Numbered from the stretch's first letter, positions 7,458-18,700 are shown. The stretch: DNA of 39,451 bases from Akkermansiaceae bacterium (GCA_015062055.1 SUVK01000021.1:1-39451), one strand, 5' to 3'. Translations and numbers: made by a program. Notes: generated from the sequence alone by a model not told the origin.

Positions 7458-7485
7458 ATTATACGTCAAAATTCTTTCCTTTCAA
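7458..7485 (-). promoter_or_regulatory. Possible internal promoter before the PA14-like gene
   Basis: Minus strand TTGAAA (7485-7480), 16 bp, TATAAT (7463-7458). The expected transcript start falls at or next to the ATG at 7451, so a transcript from here would be leaderless. Confidence 0.5.
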
Positions 7486-7512
7486 TATTAAACGCGTTGA
7501 AACTATCAGATT

Positions 7513-9663
7513 CTATTTGGCGCTACCTCCGGCTTTGCGTATCAACTCCGCACATTGGGTATGCCCTTTCTTTTTAGCTCTTGAAAAAGCAGAAGAACCA
7601 AACGACTTATTAACATCAACACCGGCTGCTATCAAAAGTTTCACACATTCAACTTGGCCGTTTTCCGCAGCGGCACACAAAGGAGTGTCTTCTTTATAAT
7701 CGCCGCCCGAATTAACATCTGCACCGTGCTCTATCAATAATTTAACGCATTCTACATACCCCTTCTGAGCAGCTATGCTTAAAGCGGTATGGTGATACCG
7801 TTTTATATCGGGATTAGCACCACCATCAAGCAAACATTTTACACACTGAATATGGTTGCGCTCGGCTGCAGCATACAAAGCAGTTCCTTTCTCATCGCGC
7901 CCCACGCATCCGCTATTAAAAAAATTAATATCGGCGCCGGCAGATATCAACTGTTTAACACAGTCGGCATGCCCATTATACGCGGCTATGTATAATGGCT
8001 GCATCTGACGCTCATTATTGATGTCTATTATCCCCCTGCAAGGGTCTACACCGGCAGCCAACAACAACTCTACACATTTCTTACACCCGGCTTCTGCAGC
8101 AAAATATAGTGGTGAAGGGTCGTAAAGCTTGCCATTCTTTATCTCTGCTCCGGCTTGAATCAACACTGCCAGAATTTCCGGTTGATTAAATCGAGTTGCT
8201 ACCAAAACAGACGGAGAATATGCATAAGTGTTGCCTGAATATCGATAATCAACATTAGCACCGCAATCTAACAATGTTTTCACACATTTTATGTATTGCT
8301 TTTTCTTGGATTCATCTTGAGTACTACCGTATACAGCAAAAACCAAAGGAGTTAACTCGCGTGAATAATTAACATCCATCCCGGCAGATACTAATAATCT
8401 CACACATTCTGCATGCCCATAATAGGCTGCAATCTGTAAAGGTGTACATTCTTCATAATCCCTCCCTCTTATATACAATTGGTGTTTCTCTTTTCTAAAA
8501 ATAAATTTCAAATCTATCCCATCTTTTAAGAGAGCTTGAAGAGCAGTGGCATCACCCTTGCGTAGCACCTCAAATAGATAATCATCTTTATCAGACCCAT
8601 TCCCTAATGCTGCACCACGAGCATTGAGGACTTTTATGCATTCATAATGCTTACCCTTTTTAGCGCAATCAGAAGGTGTCTTTCCATCTTTATTAACATA
8701 ATCAATCTTAGAACCGGCATTTATTAAAAGTACCAGGCAATCGTGTTGCCCACTACCTGCTGCAACATGTAGGGGAATGTTGCCGCCAACGTTTTCGACA
8801 TTAACTTCGGAGCCGGCATCCAACAACATTTTTACAATTTCAGGTGAGCAAGCTGCCGCACGATGCAAGGGAGTTGTGTACCTATCCGGTTGATTTACAT
8901 CAGCACCAGCGTTCAATAACAAGCGTACACTTTCCGGCTTGTTATATTCACATGCCCAAGTTAAGGGGGTTTTACCACCCTCATCAATTTTGTTAATGGA
9001 ATTCCTTTTCTTGCACAGGCGTTTTACCTTCGCTATATCATCAGATACAATGGCAATTGCCAGTTCCGATGCACCACATGTATCTATGCCGGGCAATGTC
9101 GAGAGATATTTGATGATTTTCGAATCCGGCTTCTTGGCCCGCAACGCTTTTTCAAATGCATTTTTGTAGTCAGCACCGGCCTTTATCAACAATTTGACAT
9201 ATGGCAATTTTCTTTTCTCTATGGCTACACTCAAAAGAGTACAAAAAGCATACTCACCATATTCTTCATATTCATTTACATCCGGGTTACAAGCAAGCAA
9301 GAACTTAAAATATGGCATATCCCCCTTCACAATAGCGGATATAAGCTCGCTCGGAAAAATACGCGGCTCATAGCCACACTTCACCATGAAAAGAGCCTTG
9401 CCATATTCACGCTGTTTTACTAATTTATCATACACAGAACTAATCTCAGAATGATAAGGCCTGTGTGCCAAAATCAGAGTTTGTAATACCATGGCATCAT
9501 TATTATTCACAGCCTGCATAATTGTTCTTTCATCACACACGACCCCGCGTTCCTCAAGCCATTCTTTTGGATTAAACGGCTTTAAAGGTTCTTCGCTATC
9601 ACATGAGCAAAAGAAGAATGCAGCAAACCCGGCACTCCCCAACAATATAAGATATTTTTTCAT
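7513..9663 (-). CDS. Ankyrin-repeat lipoprotein
   Basis: The 716-aa product starts MKKYLILLGSAGFAAFFFCSC; the hydrophobic stretch and Cys19/Cys21 suggest a lipoprotein signal (FCSC more likely), so it is probably membrane-anchored outside the cytoplasm. The rest is a nearly continuous row of ankyrin repeats of about 33 residues, seen as repeated G-(K/H)-T-x-L-x-x-A-A-x-x-G-H/Q-x-x-C-V-x-x-L-(L/I)-x-A-G-A-D-(V/I)-N. At least a dozen copies can be counted, with longer linkers near residues 350-400. Ankyrin repeats bind proteins; partners are unknown. The ATG at 9663 is chosen over a TTG two codons upstream. It is the fourth gene of the minus-strand operon, 27 bp after the small membrane protein gene, and is AT-rich. 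Confidence 0.88.
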   Translation of the reverse strand: MKKYLILLGSAGFAAFFFCSCDSEEPLKPFNPKEWLEERGVVCDERTIMQAVNNNDAMVLQTLILAHRPYHSEISSVYDKLVKQREYGKALFMVKCGYEPRIFPSELISAIVKGDMPYFKFLLACNPDVNEYEEYGEYAFCTLLSVAIEKRKLPYVKLLIKAGADYKNAFEKALRAKKPDSKIIKYLSTLPGIDTCGASELAIAIVSDDIAKVKRLCKKRNSINKIDEGGKTPLTWACEYNKPESVRLLLNAGADVNQPDRYTTPLHRAAACSPEIVKMLLDAGSEVNVENVGGNIPLHVAAGSGQHDCLVLLINAGSKIDYVNKDGKTPSDCAKKGKHYECIKVLNARGAALGNGSDKDDYLFEVLRKGDATALQALLKDGIDLKFIFRKEKHQLYIRGRDYEECTPLQIAAYYGHAECVRLLVSAGMDVNYSRELTPLVFAVYGSTQDESKKKQYIKCVKTLLDCGANVDYRYSGNTYAYSPSVLVATRFNQPEILAVLIQAGAEIKNGKLYDPSPLYFAAEAGCKKCVELLLAAGVDPCRGIIDINNERQMQPLYIAAYNGHADCVKQLISAGADINFFNSGCVGRDEKGTALYAAAERNHIQCVKCLLDGGANPDIKRYHHTALSIAAQKGYVECVKLLIEHGADVNSGGDYKEDTPLCAAAENGQVECVKLLIAAGVDVNKSFGSSAFSRAKKKGHTQCAELIRKAGGSAK

Positions 9664-9690
9664 AGCCAAGAAAAAGAAAGACTGAACATT

Positions 9691-10158
9691 TTACTCAGCA
9701 TAACGACGTTTATTATCATACGCTTGCGCGCAGCTTAAATATTCGTTTTTAAAATCTATGATCGCGTCATATAACTCCTGCATTTCACAGGAAGTTTCGG
9801 CATATTGAACAAAAAGAGCCATGTACTCAACGTGCTTACCGAATTCCTCTAAACGCGAATAGCTGATATTCTCTTTTTCGACCTCGGGGAGCTCTGCTCG
9901 CAAAGATGCTACTTTCTTCGTAATTTCCCTGATTTTTTGAGCTGTCTCTGCCTCATACGATTCATCACCATAAGCGCCCCCGCGCAAGCAAAGTGTTACA
10001 TCCTGTATGGTGTGTTCAAACTCAGCTAACCACTGACTCTCTTTTTTCGCGGAGCGAAATATCGACAGCACGGAATCAAAACTCAGTGTACCGGTTATCG
10101 TATAATGACCAATTAAAAAACCGGCCACGGCAAGTAATATGATAGGTAACGGCTTCAT
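9691..10158 (-). CDS. Small membrane-anchored protein of unknown function
   Basis: I do not recognise this 155-aa protein. The first 25 residues (PLPIILLAVAGFLIGHYTI) form one hydrophobic anchor or uncleaved signal. The remainder is strongly charged and helical with heptad-like spacing (KIREITKKVASLRAELPEVEKEN), compatible with a short coiled coil outside the membrane, and has three Cys. It lies between a lipoprotein gene and the ankyrin lipoprotein gene with gaps of about 30 bp, so it is part of the same transcript and presumably the same envelope-associated function. Confidence 0.65.
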   Translation of the reverse strand: MKPLPIILLAVAGFLIGHYTITGTLSFDSVLSIFRSAKKESQWLAEFEHTIQDVTLCLRGGAYGDESYEAETAQKIREITKKVASLRAELPEVEKENISYSRLEEFGKHVEYMALFVQYAETSCEMQELYDAIIDFKNEYLSCAQAYDNKRRYAE

Positions 10159-10190
10159 GCGAAAAAAATATGTTGATTTATCAGAACGGG

Positions 10191-11084
10191 TTACTTGGCA
10201 AATTTTTTAAAGAACGGCAACATGAAATCCACTCTCTCTTGAATAACTGCTGAATTGTAATAACGGTCTTTTTTAATACGCTTCAATTGCTTATAGATAT
10301 CCTTAAACCGTTCCTCGTCCAAAATGAAGAAACACTCATTTGCCTCATTATAATTTTCTGCTCCATAAAGCATTGTAAAATGAAAATATGTCCAGTAGAA
10401 CTCCAGGAAAGAGGTACCTGCGAACTCTACACATTCAATTGATTCTTGAGATGAAGACTGCACTCCACTCAGATATAGATTAACATGAGATAAATAAAGA
10501 TTACAAAGCAGAGCGGCCCCCATATACGTGGTCGGGACATCATCGGAGTATAGAAATTCCGCAAGACTCTGAACAGCTATTCCGCCCTGAGGGAGGAGAG
10601 TTTTCACCATCGATACAATCTTTGCATCATCATCTCTCGTAATGCTATTACATTCTTCCTCACTTAATTGATACCTAGTCAACAATTCTATAACAGCAAG
10701 AGAACGCACGGCATATGCGGCAGTGACCTTTCCTAAACCCGCCTGTGCAAGATCGGGATTTTCAAGCATTGCATTCAGCCAATAAATGGCCTCTGCTGCA
10801 CTTTCCTTGCAACATTGTATAGCGTCATTCTTATTAGTGAATTTCTGCTTTTCTTCATAATAGCGATTGCTCCAAAACTGCATCCAATCGCCATCACCAA
10901 TCAAGAAAAGGCCCTCTTCTTCAGAAGCTTTCGACTTTCTTTTTGCGGATTTTTTCTTAGCTGAAGCCACTTTTGCCTTTGTAGCCTGAGGAGCAGGCGC
11001 TTGTTCATTACAAGAGGACAACATGAGAGCCCCGCCAATAAGCGTACAGCACCCTGCCAGCCAAAATAATTTGTGAGTGTTCAT
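10191..11084 (-). CDS. Lipoprotein of unknown function, C-terminal domain shared with the Sel1 protein
   Basis: The 297-aa product has a clear lipoprotein signal with the lipobox LSSC (Cys25), then a Pro/Ala/Lys/Ser-rich linker to about residue 60. The remaining part is alpha-helical. Its C-terminal half resembles the C-terminal half of the Sel1-repeat protein encoded just upstream: both have a LSxVQSS segment, an aromatic-rich helix after it (FLEFYWTYFHF versus WDFYLGYVYLKRY), and end with RIKKDRYYNSAVIQE versus RIKQANYYGSDDIKE. I read this as a shared unnamed domain. No catalytic motif is evident. It follows the Sel1 gene by 21 bp and is co-transcribed. Confidence 0.7.
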   Translation of the reverse strand: MNTHKLFWLAGCCTLIGGALMLSSCNEQAPAPQATKAKVASAKKKSAKRKSKASEEEGLFLIGDGDWMQFWSNRYYEEKQKFTNKNDAIQCCKESAAEAIYWLNAMLENPDLAQAGLGKVTAAYAVRSLAVIELLTRYQLSEEECNSITRDDDAKIVSMVKTLLPQGGIAVQSLAEFLYSDDVPTTYMGAALLCNLYLSHVNLYLSGVQSSSQESIECVEFAGTSFLEFYWTYFHFTMLYGAENYNEANECFFILDEERFKDIYKQLKRIKKDRYYNSAVIQERVDFMLPFFKKFAK

Positions 11085-11105
11085 TTATTTATTAATAGTT
11101 ATAGT

Positions 11106-12515
11106 TTATTTGCCGTATATGCTAATGATAGCTTCCTTGATGTCGTCAGAGCCGTAATAATTGGCCTGCTTAATACGTCTACACCCTTCTGATATACGGT
11201 CGACCCACTCATCATACAATTTTAGATCAGCAACATGGGAGAGCCCCGGTTTATTCATTTGGAGGTATCTTTTAAGATAAACATATCCTAAATAAAAATC
11301 CCATGCTAACCCAGCCGCCCCGGTATCATCTGATGATTGAACATTACTCAAGAACATATCGGTCAAGATCAAGAAAGACTCGCAGGCTTTAGCAAAGCAT
11401 TTTTTGAGCAAATCGTCAGAGGGTGTTGTAGAGGCATACGAGTCCATGATAATGGTCAACATTACCGCGGCAGTCGTCGAATTCTCAGAATTGGGATCTT
11501 GCTTCCATAACTTATATATTCTGGTGACAAGCTCTCTGAACTCTGATAATAATTGGCCATATTCTCTGTTTAATTGCGCCGAGGTCACCCCATATTTTGA
11601 CATAAGAGTCAATCTGTTGCTTTCTCCCAGCAGAAAATAGCAGAGTGCTTTGTAGGCTACTATGGGAACGACATCGTCATTATAGTCGTTCGCTATAATA
11701 TAGAGTTGTTCATTACTTTGGGTTAAATAATAACGATACAGTTCTTCACATTTTGATTGAGTAGCATTGATACAGTACTTACTATCGCAGCGTACATACT
11801 TCCAATCGGTTACAGAGGGGGCAGGAGCCGATGTTCGGGGGGTGGCAGGTTTAGTCGGGGTTTGGGCGATGGGCTCGGGCTTGGCGGGGGGAGGCGGGGG
11901 CACCAAGGCCGTTCTTTGCTCCTCGGTCAATTTGCTGAGAATTTTCTCTGTATCCTCGGGCCACTCTTCCACGGCAAGCTCGTAGTACTCGCGGGCTTTC
12001 TCCATATCCTTCGGCAAACCTTTACCGGTGGCGTAGGCTCTCATCAATTTTAAGACGGCCTTTTTATCGCCATCTTCCGCTCGGGACTCCCACCAAGATA
12101 CGGCGGCTTTGAGTGGTAATTTTTCCAAGCGTTTTACGGCGTTTTTATTACCGGCCGCGGCTGCCTGCATGTATAGTTCTACGGCTTTTTTCTCACTTTT
12201 AGACACGCCACGGCCATGGCAATACAAATCGCCCAGCAGTACCATCGAGCGGTCATCACCGGCCTCTACTGCCTTTTTAAGCCAGAGAACGCCGTTTTTC
12301 AAATCGCGCTTCATCACGGTGCCATCGATGAGGTGTTTGCCGAGCTGGCGCATGGCATCCACATCTCCGGCGCGGGCATCTTCCAGCAACTGCCGCGCAT
12401 TGGAGGACTCGGCTACGCGCCCGGGTATGGTTCTGACATCGTAATATCCATACAAGGTGGGAGCCAAGGCCACCCCACCTGCCAATATAAGAGAGAATAA
12501 CGAATATGTTTTCAT
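11106..12515 (-). CDS. Exported Sel1-repeat protein with unnamed C-terminal domain
   Basis: The 469-aa product begins with a signal peptide (MKTYSLFSLILAGGVALAPT). Residues about 40-200 hold Sel1/TPR-like repeats of roughly 36 residues, with the marks AMRQLGKHLIDG, GVLWLKKAVEAGD, SMVLLGDLYCHGRGV and KAREYYELAVE. A Pro-rich linker (about 212-240) leads to a C-terminal helical domain that resembles that of the next lipoprotein. The DNA of the N-terminal part and linker is GC-rich like the chromosome, while the C-terminal part is AT-rich, suggesting a joined gene. Sel1 repeats scaffold protein interactions. It is the first gene of the operon, behind a strong promoter with a leader of about 18 nt and no Shine-Dalgarno sequence. 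Confidence 0.78.
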   Translation of the reverse strand: MKTYSLFSLILAGGVALAPTLYGYYDVRTIPGRVAESSNARQLLEDARAGDVDAMRQLGKHLIDGTVMKRDLKNGVLWLKKAVEAGDDRSMVLLGDLYCHGRGVSKSEKKAVELYMQAAAAGNKNAVKRLEKLPLKAAVSWWESRAEDGDKKAVLKLMRAYATGKGLPKDMEKAREYYELAVEEWPEDTEKILSKLTEEQRTALVPPPPPAKPEPIAQTPTKPATPRTSAPAPSVTDWKYVRCDSKYCINATQSKCEELYRYYLTQSNEQLYIIANDYNDDVVPIVAYKALCYFLLGESNRLTLMSKYGVTSAQLNREYGQLLSEFRELVTRIYKLWKQDPNSENSTTAAVMLTIIMDSYASTTPSDDLLKKCFAKACESFLILTDMFLSNVQSSDDTGAAGLAWDFYLGYVYLKRYLQMNKPGLSHVADLKLYDEWVDRISEGCRRIKQANYYGSDDIKEAIISIYGK

Positions 12516-12539
12516 GTAGCTACGAAATAATCTTACTCC

Positions 12540-12567
12540 AATATAGCTGTTTTTTTGTATTTGTCAA
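12540..12567 (-). promoter_or_regulatory. Promoter of the repeat-protein operon
   Basis: On the minus strand: perfect TTGACA (12567-12562), a 16-bp spacer rich in A, TATATT (12545-12540). Both hexamers and the spacing are the same as in the purC promoter. The start is predicted near 12533. Confidence 0.75.
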
Positions 12568-12657
12568 GATGGGAATACGTTTTTATCGCATATTTGCTAT
12601 TTATATCTTCTTTATGGCAGCAAAGGAAATGAAGGCGCATGTTTTTTTGTGCAAAAT

Positions 12658-12688
12658 CCCCATTCCTGCGCGAGGGGCAGGAATGGGG
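12658..12688 (-). terminator. Terminator of the autotransporter gene
   Basis: Twelve perfect pairs (12658-12669 with 12677-12688) and a 7-nt loop; read on the minus strand it is followed by ATTTTGC and further on a run of T. It lies 33 bp beyond the autotransporter stop codon. Confidence 0.75.
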
Positions 12689-12721
12689 ATTGAAATTGCG
12701 CTGAGTGTTTAAGCTACCTTA

Positions 12722-15700
12722 TCAGAAGTTGATGCGATAGCCCACGGTACCGTTGAAGTTGGTGTAACCGCTGCGGAGCTCGGCGGAGACATCGAAGAAG
12801 ATGGTGCCGTCGTTCTCATCGCCCACGGGGACGGAGAGGCCGGCGCCGAGCTCAACGCCGAAGGCGCCAAGCTCTGCACTTTCAACCGTGGCGCTGCGGC
12901 CTGCGTTGATGAAGGCTACATCGGCCTCGGAGGCACGATCGCCGATATCGAACTTAGCAAGAGCGCGAGCCTCGAATACCGAGGTGCGGTTGAAGATGTT
13001 TTCACCCACGACGGCCTGCACGCGAGCACCTGCACCCAGGGTGATGGTGTCGAGGGTCTGGTCGTCTACCTTAAGAGCGGCATCGCCACCCTTTTCGGTG
13101 TAGCCGCCCACGGTGGTATGGCGGTAGGCTACATTGAATACAGGCTGCCAGCAGGCATCGCCGTCTTCGTCGATGTTGTATACACGGCCAACCTCATACA
13201 TAAGGCCGAGGGCCATGCCGTCGGTATCACCCTCGGCGGTGTAGCTCTTGTCGCCGTAACTGACGGTGCGCTCGTAAGAAGAGTCCATCATACCGATGGT
13301 GGCGATGAAGGTGTGGGTCCAGGCACGGCTGGAGTAGCGGGCAAAGGCACTCAAGTAGTAGGTGTCCATGTCGCCCTCAAGCATGTCGGGGCCGTCTACG
13401 GTGAGGTCACCATACATGGCGGTAAGAGCCATGCCCAAGGTGAGGTTGGGGTTGACGTCTACATCGAAGCCGACGGTACCGCCCCAGCTGTCGAGCGAGT
13501 AGCCGGAGGCAAGGCCGTCTTGGTCGAGCTCGCCGAAGTTACCCTCGGCATTCACCCAAGCGTTGAAGTAGGGCATACCCTCGTTGACCACGCACTGGTT
13601 GACACCCATGGTGGTGGTGCGGTTACGGATGGCGCGCAATTGGCGCTCTACATCGCCCGCAAAGGCCATGCCCAGAGCAGTGGTAGAGGAGCCGGCTACG
13701 GCAGCCAAGCCCTCGTGGGTCATGGTGTCGTTATCAACAGCCTCGAGAATGTCCTCAAGGTCGCCACCATCGCCGATACCACCGGAGGCAAAGGCGTCGT
13801 CCATAAGGGTAGCACCCGCAATGGCGTTGGGCTCTGCCCCCTCGTACTTCTCCTTCATGTAGTTATCGTTGGCCACGGCATCCAGGGTTACGTTCTTACC
13901 TGAGTCATCCCAATCTACGGTGTAAGCGTACTTCTCACCACGGTTCTGCAGGACATTGGAGCCGCCGTTCAGGCTGATTTCTGCATCGGAACCGTTCTCG
14001 ACGGTCATGAGCGTTACCTGATTACCGGCGTCGATGGCCTCCTTGAGCAGGTCGGTCTCAATGGTCAGGTCCAGGGTATCATCAGCGAGCTCATCAACTA
14101 CGATGGGAGAAAGCGTCGACAAGCTCTTATACTCGATGGAGCCCTCAACGGAGAGAGAGGAAGCCGCAATGCTGCTGCCTTCTTCCAAGCTCAGGCCACC
14201 TTCGCCAACAACCAACTGAGTTGTTACGTCAACGTTGCTGTCCTTGCCCAAGGAGATACTGCCTGCGTTCAACTCGTTAGCAGACAGCTCGGCCCCTTCA
14301 CCCAAGGAGAGGGCACCACCCACCGTCAGGTCATGGTCCAATGTGCTGGCACCATCCGTCAGGGAGACATCGCCCAGTACATCTACCAACCCAACGCTAC
14401 CGGCGGAGAGGGTGCGGCCGCTGATGCTGTCGGCCTCGACCACGGAGTTAGCGTTACCCAGAGCAGAGAGGTCTACCGCGCCATCGACTGAGATTGCGCC
14501 TGTCTTCACCGTGCCCAACCAATCAGCGGTGTCATCCAAGCCCTTGAGCTTGGAGGAGTCTACCTGATACCCATCACCGAGCTCCAAGGCCGTGCCGGCC
14601 TCACCGGTGAGCGTTACGGTTGTGCCGTCTGCAATGGTGAGTTTACCCATCTCGAGGGTAGAACCATTCAGCAAGTCAATCTGAGAAGCCGTGTTGTTGG
14701 CGTTCTCATTATTGGTAGCAATAGCTTTGTCGGTGTTTTCATCAATCTTGAGTATACCACCGTTAAGCATGATGGTGGCAGTATCGGCAGCAAAGTTATC
14801 TGCAACTTGGCTTACCACTACCTCCCCGGTGTTCACCCAGTAGGCTGTGGTGACTTTAGATTCGGAGACGGTTACCTTACCGGCATCGTACTGCCCTTTA
14901 CGAGCCTCTGCACCCACGGTCCAGTTGGTACCGGTGGCACTTACACCTGCAAGGTCGCCCGCTACGACGGTGTATACCTCGTTACGAGAGACGAAACCGT
15001 TACCACCTGCGGCAATTTCATTACCCACGTCGCCTGCTGCCGTGGTTTCGGCATAGGTGGACTTGTTCTCGAGGGAGAAGTCGCTGTTGGTGACATCCAG
15101 ATGAAAATCACCGCTGAGGGTAAGCGAAGAGCCGGCCTCGGTGGTAATCTGATCGGTAAGTGTGGCATTACTGAGGTTGAGCGATGCGCCATTGGCAACC
15201 GTGGCATCGCCTACGCTTACCTCGGCGGCATCGGAGCCTGTCAGCGTACTGCTGCCTACAAAGTCTACCCCGCTGATGGTGGTGGAGCTGAGCTGAGAGC
15301 TACCGATTGTCAGTGTACCACCGGTAATCTCGGCCGTACCTTCACCGCTGAGGGTACCGACAGCCAGCGTGCCGCCATCCATGCTCAAGCCATTTTCTCC
15401 CACGGTAATGGTACCGGCCTGTACGGAGGCGGCATCACCGCTGATGCTGAGCTGCCCGGCGGCCAAGGAGTTGGCTACCGTTACCTTACCGCCGTCGACG
15501 GTGACGGCATCGGCAATGGATACGTTACCGGCAATCAGGCTACCACCGGCGGAGGCCTCCAGCTCGGCAGCACTTACATCTGCCAAGGAGCCTTCAAAGG
15601 TGGCCGTGGCAGAGTCTTTCACCGTCAGTTTACCCTCGATGGTGAGGGTGCCGGGGGTGGTGACATCTGCCTTGAAGGTGTAGTTGCTGCCGGCACCGGA

Positions 15701-18700
15701 GACAGTCAGGTCGTCTACGGTGGCATTGGTGTCTACAAGAACCACCTCGGACTTGACGTTGTTGAAGAAGGCATTGACATCGTCTGTGCGGGTGGCGGCA
15801 TCCTTAATGTGGACCAGGTTGTCGCCGTTGTTATCCTTAACAGACCAGAGTTTCTCGGTCCACTTCTCGCCGGTGGTGTCGGTGTCTTCCCAGTAGAAGT
15901 CGGTCATACCGGCAATGGCGCTGAGCTTGAGGGTACCATCCTCGAATACGAGGTACAGCTTGCTGTCAACATCGCTGCCGTTGATACCGCTGAGCACGCT
16001 GTCGGCCAGCACCTTGTTTTCCTCGTCGAAGGTGATGCCCTCAATGCTGCCCAAACCGCTGATGAGGTCGACCTCGCCGTCGGGGTTCACCTTAACATCC
16101 AAGTCGAACAAGCCGCCGATGGTCAGCACGTTGCCCTCTGCCAGCAGGGAGGCGCCGGCGGTGGTCGAGGGGCTCATGTCGAGCAAGCCGTTAGTGCCGG
16201 CATCCGTGCCGTCCCACACGGTAAGGGTAGATCCGGCAGCCAAGGTAAGCGAGCCATTGAGGGAGCCACCGCCTACGATATTGACACCGCCATTCACCAC
16301 AACATTGCCTTGGGCGGCATTGCCGTTGAGGGCAACTGTGGCGTCTTTCTCAATGGTGATACCCTGTGTGGCAATAAGCCCGGTGTTGGCGGCCAGCTTG
16401 ATTGTACCCTTGCCGGTGACTGTCAGCGCATCGGTAATGGTGATATCGGCACCGCCGATGGTGGCAATCTTGCCTGCAGTCTCTACACCAATCTTGTTGA
16501 AGTCGGAGAAGAGGATACCCGTGCGGTCTTGGTTTGCATCGCCGGTGAACATGATGGTGCGGTCACCGGTTACGGCAGAACCGGTTTGGCCGTAGCGATA
16601 GCCGGCAGATACGACCTTGCCGGCCGTCAGGGTAAGCCCGGAGCCCACCTCTACCGTGGTAGAAGCCGTCTGTATCTTGGTGCTGCCATTCTGATAACCT
16701 GCGGCATAAACATTTCCCCCTACCGTACCGCTTGCCAAGGAAATGGTGATATCGCCCTGCTGCACGGTAGCATCACCATTATTGCGGTGAATTACACTAC
16801 CACCGTAGATATCGCCGCTTGCCGCAGCACCGTTTATCGTAATGCTGATATCCCCCGCAGATGCGGTAAGGGCAGTCGAGCCCGTGTCACCGACCACGTG
16901 GGCACCCACAATATCGCCGGCTACACTACCACCCTGCAGGGAGATGGCGATATCGCCCGTAGATACCGTGCTATTGCCGGTTATCACGTTGGCACCACCT
17001 ACCAAACCACCGGTAAGCTCTGTATCTGCCCCGCTGATCTTGATAGAAATATCACCGGCACGAGATGTTACCTTCTCTTCGTTGTGCCAAGCAGAACCGA
17101 TAACTTTACCGGAGAATGTACCTGCGGTAATATCGAGGTTGATATCGCCCGTGGTCATGGTGGTGGTCATCTTGCTGTTCTCGCGAATCATACCACCGAT
17201 GACGTTTGAGGTGAAGTTACCACCGGCAATAGACATATTGACATTGCCTACCGTGATATTGCCGTTGCCATTCTCTTGCTCATTCTTACCGGCACCTGTA
17301 AGAATACCACCCACAACGACATCGGCAAAGGTAATGTCGCGGGCATCGTCACCACTGCCGGCGGTTCCCTTGATGGTAAGAGAAACATCGCCACCGGTCT
17401 GGGTTACGGTCACGTCATTACCGTAGAGGAAGATACCGGACATACCGCCTACCACCTTCTTATCAAAGGTTTTCGCAGTACCGGTGTAGTGGGTCATGTC
17501 TACCAATACCTTGGCAGAACCGGCAAAGGTCATGTTACCACTGGCTACCAGTGCACCGCCTATCACCTTATCGCCTTCGTTACGATAGCCCGATATACCG
17601 GTATGAGCCGGTTGAGCAACCCAACCACTATCGGTAAGCGGGGCATATACAAACACGTTGGAGTTGCCGGTAAAGGTACCATCACCACCATGGAACAAGG
17701 TGGAGGCACCCACAACACCGCATCCTACGCTATCGGAGTATACAGATACAAAGGTATTGCCGGTAAAGGTGGTAGTGGTGGTAGTGTTGGTAGTGGTGTC
17801 TCGGCTGGCATCTGCATAGGTGCCGCCGACAACGGAGAGTACATACAAATCGCCGGCAACCTTGCCATTATCAGCATCAGCAACTCGGTCATCAAGCAAT
17901 ATATGCGTGTCACCGGTGAATGTCGAGCCCTTGGTACCGGCACTGTAGTTACCGGACATATTGCCACCTACAATGGCACCATAGGCACCGCCGTCTGCAT
18001 GAATCCATACATCGGCGGCCATATCGGCAGCATCACCGCTCTTGCCGAAATATTTACCACCGCATATCATTACCTCAGGTTCATCGGGACTACCGGCACT
18101 CAAAGTATCCTTAGTCAAGCCGTTTACGCCGAGAGAGACGGCTACCAAACCATCGGTGTTGTATGTTGAATCGGCCAGGCTCTGATTGGCGTCGAAGGTA
18201 GCCACGGGCAGGCTGCCCGAAGGGGCATTCATCAAGACTGTGCCGCCCCAGTTACCATCCCAGTCGGTATGCAGGGTAATCTTGGCACCATCCTTACCTT
18301 GAAGTTTAATGAAGCCGTCTTCTTTTACCAGCTCCCAAGTGGCATTGCCCTCGGCATCCACCATGTCATCCAATGCAATTACATGCACTTTGGCAAGGTT
18401 GTCATCTGTGTAGGCAATACCAAGGTTAATGCCATCAGCCACGGAATCAGCTACGCCAAAGAGGTCTATAACGGTATCTCCCCCCAAGGCTGTAATGCTA
18501 CCGATGGAGGCAACATCTGTATATACAATCTGAGAATCACCGTTGATGGTGGCAATAGTGAGCCCGGAGCTCATGTTAACGGCATTCGCAGTAAGAGCAG
18601 CAATGGTCAGGCTGCCTTCGCCCGATTTAGTAAGGGCATCCGCCGTGACCGTGCCGGTAATAGCCAATGTTTTATCCTTAGCAATTTTTACGGTTGAAAG

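Noticed and set aside
14807..17209. 800-codon open frame antisense to the autotransporter
   Set aside because: The composition is low-complexity Gly/Thr and mirrors the repetitive passenger codons. There is no promoter, start signal or recognisable domain; the minus-strand autotransporter explains the region.
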